A DNA stretch of 11,072 nucleotides, from NCBI GenBank assembly GCA_037128705.1, contig JBAXVX010000057.1, positions 1-11,072 of the forward strand. The letters are read 5' to 3'. A program made the translations under genes and the position numbers. Positions within the stretch are counted from its first letter, which is position 1. Every line of letters starts with the position of its first letter. Source of the DNA: CAIVAT01 sp037128705. Lineage in GTDB: Bacteria; Bacteroidota; Bacteroidia; Bacteroidales; FEN-979. Shown piece by piece: positions 6,628 through 11,072 of the stretch. A model generated the notes under the pieces. That model worked only from the letters and a program-made list of their open reading frames with translations. It was not told where the DNA came from and searched no databases.

Positions 6628-6996
6628 ATGGCACAGGTACAACGTAGAGTGGTTTTATGCGATATGGACATTGCCACTATCGTCGCTGAAGGTGGTACGG
6701 CTTTTACTCCTTCCGTACAAATTCCCAATGGCTGCACCAAGATAACTGTACAATTCAAGTATCACGGCATCGACTATGCTTTTGGTTGTATTATGTATCA
6801 AAGCCTCAACGGCATTGACTTCGATGAGTGCCGAACAATCGACGAAATGCCTATCCAAATACTAATGGACATTGATTCTGTTTCTATGACATTAAATGTC
6901 AGCGAACTGCTCACTTCCTGGATTCGCTTCCTGGTTGAAACTGGCGATTGCACCACTGGCACACTCGATAAGTTCTTGGTTTTATTCGCCGCTTAA
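6628..6996 (+). CDS. Virion-surface module copy 1, small beta-rich protein
   Basis: This 122-residue protein has no signal peptide or membrane segment and is predicted to be a compact beta sandwich. It is a clear paralogue of the product at 7603-7929. Compare YQSLNGIDFDEC (57-68) with QQSLDGSKFDDV, SMTLNVSELLTSWIRF (86-101) with SATLNVMNLLTTWVRF, and TTGTLDKFLVLF (109-120) with KTGTITDCYFSF. The W-x-S-x-D-G-x-x-F style segment, followed later by a strand with W-I/V-R-F and a T-x-G-T turn, recurs in Bacteroidota phage tail-associated proteins. A structural virion role is inferred from its place between connector and fibre genes. Composition looks somewhat more AT-rich than its neighbours, and no repeat array flanks it. 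Confidence 0.6.
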   Translation: MAQVQRRVVLCDMDIATIVAEGGTAFTPSVQIPNGCTKITVQFKYHGIDYAFGCIMYQSLNGIDFDECRTIDEMPIQILMDIDSVSMTLNVSELLTSWIRFLVETGDCTTGTLDKFLVLFAA

Positions 6997-7012
6997 TATA
7001 ACTATTGATATT

Positions 7013-7558
7013 ATGGGTCAATCTAAATATTACCAAGTTAGTTCGTTAAGGTCAGGTGTAACCAATTACAGGGATTATGCCAAGCAACTTCATGCGATTT
7101 CCAGACCCACGCTTCCGAGTGTGCTTCGTACATGGGTCGATTTCAATTATAACATGTGCCTGAGCAAAATATCCGGCGGCACGGTAAAAGTCCTGACAGC
7201 CTTCGTGGCTACGGGTACCACCACAAATTTAACTCCGGTTGCATTGCAGGTCGGGGGCTACAACATGGTCTTGTCAAAAAACAAGGCCTGTATGTTTACT
7301 GCCCGCGTACTTGGTGTTCTGTCAACCACCAACGTGGCATATGCCAAAGAAATCAGGGGAGTGATCAACATAGGCGCCACCAACAATACCACTGTAATGC
7401 TGGCACCAACTGTCGATACCACCATCCTTGATATGGGTAATAATTTTACAGCCGTAGCCACAGCCGATATAACCAACGGAGCTCTGACCATCACCGTCAC
7501 TGGTTCTCCATCCCTCTCCATGCGCTGGTGCGCCAGCGTTGAACTCCTTGAACTATGA
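7013..7558 (+). CDS. Virion-surface module copy 1, fibre-tip-domain protein
   Basis: The product is 181 residues from ATG 7013, 16 nt after the previous gene. Upstream in-frame starts lie inside that gene and were not used. The C-terminal part (about 84-181) is paralogous to the end of the long fibre at 8001-9398: ATADITNGALTITVTG (149-164) against ATADTTNGALKVTATG, and MRWCASVELLE (170-180) against MHWVAYIEMVE. This A/T-A-D-T-x-N-G-A-L-x-I/V-T-x-T-G ... M/I-R/H-W-x-A pattern is a recurrent C-terminal domain of phage tail fibres. The first 50 residues (YYQVSSLRSGVTNYRDYAKQ) replace the fibre shaft. It may be a short fibre, a tip or a partner of the preceding small protein; the role is inferred. 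Confidence 0.6.
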   Translation: MGQSKYYQVSSLRSGVTNYRDYAKQLHAISRPTLPSVLRTWVDFNYNMCLSKISGGTVKVLTAFVATGTTTNLTPVALQVGGYNMVLSKNKACMFTARVLGVLSTTNVAYAKEIRGVINIGATNNTTVMLAPTVDTTILDMGNNFTAVATADITNGALTITVTGSPSLSMRWCASVELLEL

Positions 7559-7562
7559 AATA

Positions 7563-7597
7563 ATTCGTCATTCGTCATTCGTAATTCGTAATTCGCA
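7563..7597 (+). repeat. Heptad array between the two copies of the surface module
   Basis: Five 7-mers: ATTCGTC (twice), ATTCGTA (twice), ATTCGCA. They begin four bases after the stop codon and end five bases before the ATG at 7603. The array marks the boundary where module copy 1 ends and copy 2 begins. Confidence 0.88.
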
Positions 7598-7602
7598 AAA
7601 AT

Positions 7603-7929
7603 ATGCCACTCTCCCGCACAAAAATCACCTGCAACCTCGATATCGCCGATGGCGATGCATATCTCGATTACGTTCAGGTTCCCGATAGTTCCATGAACCT
7701 CTCCGCCCAGTTTATCTACTGCGGCCTTGACGCTGATGTTACCGTTACGCTCCAACAAAGCCTCGATGGTTCAAAATTCGACGATGTCACCAGTATGGTC
7801 CTCGACAAAGACGACACCTCCGCCACCCTCAATGTGATGAACCTGCTCACAACCTGGGTCCGCTTCAAAATAACCGTAGGAACCGCCAAAACCGGAACCA
7901 TCACCGACTGCTATTTCTCATTCAACTAA
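7603..7929 (+). CDS. Virion-surface module copy 2, small beta-rich protein
   Basis: This 108-residue paralogue of the product at 6628-6996 shares the QQSLDGSKFDD (51-61), SATLNVMNLLTTWVRF (73-88) and KTGTITDCYFSF (96-107) segments. It is 14 residues shorter, mostly at the N-terminus and in the loop before the shared block. Like its relative it has no signal or membrane segment and is probably all-beta. It is followed by a gene whose C-terminal domain matches the gene following copy 1, so the pair is a duplicated unit. It is bracketed by a 7-bp array upstream and an 8-bp array downstream. Function is inferred as a virion surface or fibre-associated component; no catalytic motif is seen. Confidence 0.65.
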   Translation: MPLSRTKITCNLDIADGDAYLDYVQVPDSSMNLSAQFIYCGLDADVTVTLQQSLDGSKFDDVTSMVLDKDDTSATLNVMNLLTTWVRFKITVGTAKTGTITDCYFSFN

Positions 7930-7935
7930 AAAACT

Positions 7936-7983
7936 CCATCACTCCATTACTCCATCACTTCATTACTTTATTACTTCATTACT
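7936..7983 (+). repeat. Octamer array before the long fibre gene
   Basis: Six 8-mers fit the consensus YYATYACT: CCATCACT, CCATTACT, CCATCACT, TCATTACT, TTATTACT, TCATTACT. A degraded TAATTAAC unit follows, and the ATG is at 8001. The period is 8 bp, unlike the 7 bp of every other array in the window, although the style and position are the same. Confidence 0.85.
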
Positions 7984-8000
7984 TAATTAACACATATCCC

Positions 8001-9398
8001 ATGGGCTCCTCAACCTTCTTCAACAACAGCCAAACCGCCGCCACCGCCGGCGAATCCGATTATCAGCAGCACAGCCTGCTTGCTACGCCGCCCTCAACGC
8101 CAGCATCCGGACATATCCGCTCTTTCGTCGATGACGACGGGGTGATGAACCTGCTCGATGCCGATGGCGATACCCTAAAAGTAATTACCGGCACCCAGGC
8201 CGATGTCGATGATGCTGTTTCCGATAAGCACGCAACCGGTACCGACCAGGGCCTGGACACCGGAGGCACAAACGCCGTCACGGCTGCCGAGGTCAAATCT
8301 GCCGTTGACCTCAAACATTCAAACGCTACGGATCATGCAAATACGCTGGACCACTCAAATTCCCTCGACCATGCAAATACCCTCGACCATTCCAACGCCG
8401 CTGACCACACCCAGGGTACCGATACAGGCCTTGATACCGGAGGGGCCAATCCTGTCACCGCTGCTACCATAAAGGGCGTCACTGACCTTGTTGCTGCTGG
8501 CGCTGGCGCCAACTCGGTAATCGTTGGCACGGGTGGCGCCGGTCATCTCAATACGGCTGCGGGTACCTGTAATATCGTGGGAGGCAACGATAACACCGCT
8601 GCTGGTAACAACAACCTGGTGGTGGGAGAGGATCACGCCACCGTTGCCGGGAATGATAATATTGTTGCCGGAAAAGCCAATGCTGCTTCCACTGCAGGGT
8701 CACACTACAATTCAATAGCAGGTGAAAGCAATGCGGTTGAAGGTACGCACAACATGGTGGCAGGTTATTCACATGTGGTCACAGGCAACAAGAATGCAGT
8801 GTCAGGGAACGACAACACCTGCATCGGTAGCAACAACCATGTCGAAGGCAGCACGAATGACCTGCAGGCCTCCGATGGACATTGCGAAGGCACGGCAAAT
8901 TCATCCAATGGGTTCAACCATGTCCATATGGAGGGAAAAAATTGTGCCGCTTACAATCACACTCAGCAAATCAAGGGTGGCGGCATTTTTACCGATGGTG
9001 ATCCTGGCTGCTGCCAGGTTACCCATATCATTGCCAAAGGTGTCACGCCCACCGATAGCCCTGTCGATCTTCTGGTCGACCTGGCCTATAATATTGTTTT
9101 GGCTCAATTTAAAATCTATGCCTTCTTCATCCGGATATTGGCAACCAGCGGTGATTATGCCTCTGCCCAGCATGCTACAATCGCAGGCATGATAAAACGC
9201 GGAGAATTGGCCAGCACCACGGCCCTTATCGGAACACCCGTCCTTGTAAATGTGGCCGATAACACAGGCGACAATATTACAATTGAAGCCACTGCCGACA
9301 CCACCAATGGAGCGCTGAAAGTTACGGCAACGGGTTTGCACGACACACCCATGCATTGGGTTGCCTACATCGAAATGGTTGAAACAACGACCTTCTAA
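8001..9398 (+). CDS. Trimeric tail fibre or receptor-binding protein with YadA-like beta-roll
   Basis: The 465-residue product reads as a phage fibre. Residues about 30-62 (TPPSTPASGHIRSFVDDDG, then LDADGDTLKVI) match the common fibre strand motif sPasGhvrlY-DDG-lyl-dsdG. Residues 80-104 and 139-163 are a duplicated block containing GLDTGGxNxVTAAxxK. Between them lie five DH[AS]N-type 6-residue repeats (111-140). Residues 185-285 contain 14-residue repeats, N-x-x-x-G-x-x-N-x-V-x-G-x-x (for example NTAAGNNNLVVGED), the pattern of the left-handed beta-roll of YadA-like trimeric heads. Residues about 335-465 are the terminal beta domain shared with the product at 7013-7558. The protein should form a trimer at the tail and contact the host surface. 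Cys336/337-type cysteines (GCCQV) precede the terminal domain. Confidence 0.82.
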   Translation: MGSSTFFNNSQTAATAGESDYQQHSLLATPPSTPASGHIRSFVDDDGVMNLLDADGDTLKVITGTQADVDDAVSDKHATGTDQGLDTGGTNAVTAAEVKSAVDLKHSNATDHANTLDHSNSLDHANTLDHSNAADHTQGTDTGLDTGGANPVTAATIKGVTDLVAAGAGANSVIVGTGGAGHLNTAAGTCNIVGGNDNTAAGNNNLVVGEDHATVAGNDNIVAGKANAASTAGSHYNSIAGESNAVEGTHNMVAGYSHVVTGNKNAVSGNDNTCIGSNNHVEGSTNDLQASDGHCEGTANSSNGFNHVHMEGKNCAAYNHTQQIKGGGIFTDGDPGCCQVTHIIAKGVTPTDSPVDLLVDLAYNIVLAQFKIYAFFIRILATSGDYASAQHATIAGMIKRGELASTTALIGTPVLVNVADNTGDNITIEATADTTNGALKVTATGLHDTPMHWVAYIEMVETTTF

Positions 9399-9410
9399 TC
9401 ACATGAACCT

Positions 9411-9680
9411 TTGGTCAAGAGCGCTAAAATATTCGGTCTTCCAATCCTTCAGGCAATCAGCCTGTCCACCTTCATCATGGGTGTTATTTCAGTCTGGATT
9501 CACCTCGAAATTCAAATTGCAGCCATCAACGTGGAGATCATCAACCTGAAAAAGAATGTTGAAGCACATTGCGCCGAAAACCGCAAAGAGCTCGATGCCC
9601 TTAAAATTGACATCAAATCCGACACCCGCGAAATTTTAAAGAAAATCGATGAAATCAACCTCTATCTAAGAAAAAATTAA
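9411..9680 (+). CDS. Small membrane-anchored coiled-coil protein of the lysis region
   Basis: The 89-residue product has one N-terminal membrane segment (about 7-30, IFGLPILQAISLSTFIMGV onward) followed by a charged coiled coil (about 40-88, NLKKNVEAHCAENRKELDAL and on to the end). That layout fits small holin-associated or holin-like phage proteins; XhlA has similar parts in the reverse order. The start used is TTG 9411. An ATG at 9403 lies four bases after the fibre stop but in another frame. One extra T in the CTTTGG at 9408-9413 would join that ATG to this frame, reading MNLLVKSAKIF, so a real or sequencing single-base deletion is possible. ATG 9477 would cut the membrane segment in half. 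It precedes the holin candidate. Function is unassigned beyond a likely part in lysis. Confidence 0.6.
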   Translation: MVKSAKIFGLPILQAISLSTFIMGVISVWIHLEIQIAAINVEIINLKKNVEAHCAENRKELDALKIDIKSDTREILKKIDEINLYLRKN

Positions 9681-9735
9681 TTCGTCATTCGTCATTCGTC
9701 ATTCGTCACTCGTCATTCGTCACTCGTCACTCGTC
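9680..9735 (+). repeat. Heptad array before the holin candidate
   Basis: Eight uninterrupted 7-mers, four ATTCGTC, then ACTCGTC, ATTCGTC and two ACTCGTC. Only C/T changes at the second position distinguish them. The first base is the last base of the preceding stop codon, and three bases (ACT) separate the array from the ATG at 9739. It is the most regular array in the window. Confidence 0.95.
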
Positions 9736-9738
9736 ACT

Positions 9739-9921
9739 ATGAAAACCCGCATCTTCACCAACTATCGCACCTCCCTGCTGGGCGCCCTGTTTCTTCTGAT
9801 CAGCCTTGTGCTCGTCTTCAATAAGATCATCGCCTGGGGCGAGTTTATGGCCTTCCTGCCCACCATCTTTGGGCTGCTGTATGTCAAGGACACCATTTTC
9901 CAGGTAAAATCAAAAGAATAA
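9739..9921 (+). CDS. Putative holin, two membrane segments
   Basis: The product is 60 residues with a basic N-terminus (MKTRIFTNYR). It has a first membrane segment at about 11-31 (TSLLGALFLLISLVLVFNKI), a second at about 34-49 (GEFMAFLPTIFGLLYV), and a short charged tail ending KSKE. Small size, two membrane spans and a position three bases upstream of the endolysin gene fit a class II-type holin. The endolysin has no signal peptide, so a holin would be needed for its release. No family was recognised by sequence, so the holin call is inferred. The preceding coiled-coil membrane protein is the alternative holin candidate. Confidence 0.6.
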   Translation: MKTRIFTNYRTSLLGALFLLISLVLVFNKIIAWGEFMAFLPTIFGLLYVKDTIFQVKSKE

Positions 9922-9924
9922 ACC

Positions 9925-10437
9925 ATGGCCGATATCAATCTGCTGGCTCCGAAAATCTTTAAATGGGAAGGAGGCTTCTCCGACGATCCCCTCGATCAGG
10001 GCGGTGCCACCAATATGGGCGTAACCATCTCAACCTGGCGTCAGGTAGGCTACGACAAAGACGGCGATGGCGACATCGATCGCGACGACATTGAACTTCT
10101 TACCAGGGCAGATGCAACGGCAGTGCTTAAAAAGTTCTACTGGGATCGATGGCGGGCCGATGAAATGAATAACCAGGCCCTGGCCGATATCCTGGTCGAC
10201 TGGCTCTGGTGCAGCGGCAAATGGGGCATCACCATTCCCCAACGCCTGCTTGGAGTACCCGACGATGGCATCGTTGGCCCGGTAACCATCTCCAAAGTCA
10301 ACAGCGCCAATCCCTGGCAGCTCAAACTCAGGATATACAACGCCCGCGTCGCCTTCATCCGCAGTATCATCATCCGCAATCCATCCCAGAAACGATTTGA
10401 AAACGGCTGGCTACGGCGACTTAACGACTTCTTATGA
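9925..10437 (+). CDS. Endolysin, GH108 lysozyme with peptidoglycan-binding domain
   Basis: This 170-residue protein should cleave peptidoglycan glycan strands during lysis. The N-terminal KWEGGFSDDPLDQGGATNMG (13-32) is the GH108 signature, with Glu15 in EGG as the presumed catalytic acid, followed by GVTISTW. The C-terminal part (about 97-170) fits the PG_binding_3 partner domain usual for this family: GKWGITIPQRLLGVPDDGIVGP at 98-119 and KRFENGWLRRL near the end. There is no signal peptide, so export would depend on the holin. Residues 44-55, DKDGDGDIDRDD, match an EF-hand or dockerin-type calcium loop (ligands at positions 1, 3, 5, 9 and 12, Gly at 6, Ile at 8). The gene starts three bases after the holin candidate and its stop overlaps an ATGA that is a possible upstream start for the next gene. 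Confidence 0.92.
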   Translation: MADINLLAPKIFKWEGGFSDDPLDQGGATNMGVTISTWRQVGYDKDGDGDIDRDDIELLTRADATAVLKKFYWDRWRADEMNNQALADILVDWLWCSGKWGITIPQRLLGVPDDGIVGPVTISKVNSANPWQLKLRIYNARVAFIRSIIIRNPSQKRFENGWLRRLNDFL

Positions 10438-10444
10438 GCAAAAA

Positions 10445-10479
10445 ATTCGTCATTCGTCACTCGTCACTCGTCATTCAAA
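10445..10479 (+). repeat. Heptad array before the spanin candidate
   Basis: Four 7-mers (ATTCGTC twice, ACTCGTC twice) and a decayed ATTCAAA. The array lies eight bases after the endolysin stop and ends 17 bases before the ATG at 10497. It is open in the frame of the spanin gene, so an upstream start at 10434 would translate it. Confidence 0.88.
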
Positions 10480-10496
10480 ATCCAATATCCTCCGCC

Positions 10497-10925
10497 ATGA
10501 AAACAATCCTTTCCCTTCTCCTCCTCCTTCTCTTCACCAGCTGCTCACCCTCATACCGCCTAAACCGTCTTCTGGCCCTGCATCCCGAATTAAAAACGCC
10601 AGACACCCTTTTAATCAAAGATTCTGTTATAATTCCACAAGTCCGCTTCGATACCCTGTTCAATTATAAAACCATCCCCGATACTGTAATAATCCAGAAA
10701 GATCGCCTTCAAATCAAACTCCGTAAAATCCACGATACACTCTTCATTACGGGCAAATGCAAAGGCGACACCGTTTATATCACGCGAAAGATTCCGGTCG
10801 AAAAGATCAAAATCGTCAAACCCGACAGGCTTGATAACTTCATCTCCAGGCTGCCATGGATGGTGATCGGTCTTATCAGCCTGATATTGCTGTTCGTATT
10901 CATCCGGTGGGTCCCAAAGCGTTAG
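10497..10925 (+). CDS. Putative unimolecular spanin (outer-membrane lipoprotein with C-terminal TM)
   Basis: The 142-residue product has a lipoprotein signal at the N-terminus: MKTILSLLLLLLFTSCSPSY, with lipobox FTSC and acylated Cys16. It also has a C-terminal membrane segment (about 119-138, LPWMVIGLISLILLFVFIRW) and a basic end, WVPKR. A protein anchored in the outer membrane by lipid and in the inner membrane by a C-terminal helix has the topology of unimolecular spanins such as phage T1 gp11, which has a similar length. The periplasmic part (about 17-118) is beta-rich with repeated D-T-[LV]-x-[IF] units (36, 52, 62, 80, 91). It follows the holin candidate and endolysin, as expected for the last step of Gram-negative lysis. 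An ATG at 10434 overlapping the endolysin stop would add 21 array-encoded residues before the signal, so 10497 is preferred. Confidence 0.72.
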   Translation: MKTILSLLLLLLFTSCSPSYRLNRLLALHPELKTPDTLLIKDSVIIPQVRFDTLFNYKTIPDTVIIQKDRLQIKLRKIHDTLFITGKCKGDTVYITRKIPVEKIKIVKPDRLDNFISRLPWMVIGLISLILLFVFIRWVPKR

Positions 10926-11072
10926 AAAGTTGCCTTTATTTGGAAAAACCACTTACACCGGCCTGTTTCGGCCAAAGCATATTGACCATCACAGATCATT
11001 TATTTTAAATAAGTTGGGTATTGTGGTAACTGAATCCGGCAAATGCTACATAAATTATCAAAATCCGCACAA
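10926..11072. other. Right flank without a recognised gene
   Basis: These 147 bases follow the spanin stop codon. No reading frame of useful length was seen. A four-base GGCC stem with a six-base loop (10960-10973) is too weak to call as a terminator, and no heptad array occurs here. Confidence 0.5.

Noticed and set aside
6896..7012. Extended start of the fibre-tip-domain gene inside the preceding gene
   Set aside because: The added residues are the shifted-frame reading of a paralogue-supported gene; ATG 7013 gives normal spacing.
8063..9356. Several minus-strand open frames across the fibre gene
   Set aside because: They arise from repetitive, stop-poor fibre sequence and lack any recognisable pattern.
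9680..9735. Heptad arrays as CRISPR or iterons
   Set aside because: The units are contiguous 7-mers with no spacers, the arrays recur at many gene junctions, and no cas or replication gene is present.
10434..10496. Upstream start for the spanin gene, overlapping the endolysin stop
   Set aside because: It would put 21 array-encoded residues before a well-formed lipoprotein signal peptide and spoil export. Kept only as an alternative.
10960..10973. GGCC-TGTTTC-GGCC hairpin after the spanin gene as terminator
   Set aside because: The stem is only four base pairs and no T-run follows.
1..11072. tRNA, integrase and att sites
   Set aside because: None was recognised. No direct repeat shared between left and right flanks was found by eye.

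Overview
This window looks like the packaging, head, tail-fibre and lysis block of a tailed-phage-type prophage or phage from a Bacteroidota (Bacteroidetes) host. The host call rests on three things seen here: TAnnTTTG-type -7 promoter elements, no convincing Shine-Dalgarno sequences ahead of the starts, and Bacteroidota-like versions of the terminase, GH108 endolysin and lipoprotein. No integrase, replication, repressor, tRNA or recognisable att site is visible, so prophage versus lytic phage stays open.

Layout. Bases 1-308 are non-coding on present evidence: a 23-bp direct repeat that could be an insertion-sequence end, a leftward promoter-like site and an 11-bp inverted repeat. Bases 309-2117 (minus strand) form a packaging operon in the order small HTH protein, small terminase, large terminase. 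A short divergent promoter region (2118-2244) carries the same TAATTTTG element facing both ways. Bases 2245-6612 (plus strand) are the head genes in the unusual order protease-scaffold fusion, major capsid protein, portal, connector. Bases 6628-9398 carry a two-gene virion-surface module present twice: a small beta-rich protein followed by a protein with a shared C-terminal domain. In the second copy that domain is fused to a long trimeric fibre with a YadA-like beta-roll. Bases 9411-10925 are a lysis cassette: a coiled-coil membrane protein, a two-TM holin candidate, a GH108 endolysin, and a protein with the topology of a unimolecular spanin. Bases 10926-11072 show no gene.

The most striking non-coding feature is a series of degenerate 7-bp tandem arrays filling six plus-strand gene junctions, with one junction using an 8-bp period instead. 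Ahead of the capsid gene, exactly fourteen 7-mers occupy the whole gap from stop codon to ATG. Different 7-mer families follow each other without losing phase. The arrays are absent from the minus-strand packaging operon and from the junctions around the first copy of the fibre module.

How the genes fit together: the terminase translocates DNA through the portal into a capsid built from the protease-scaffold and capsid proteins. The connector closes the portal, the duplicated module supplies receptor-binding fibres, and the cassette lyses a Gram-negative host. Tail tube, tape measure and baseplate genes are not in the window.
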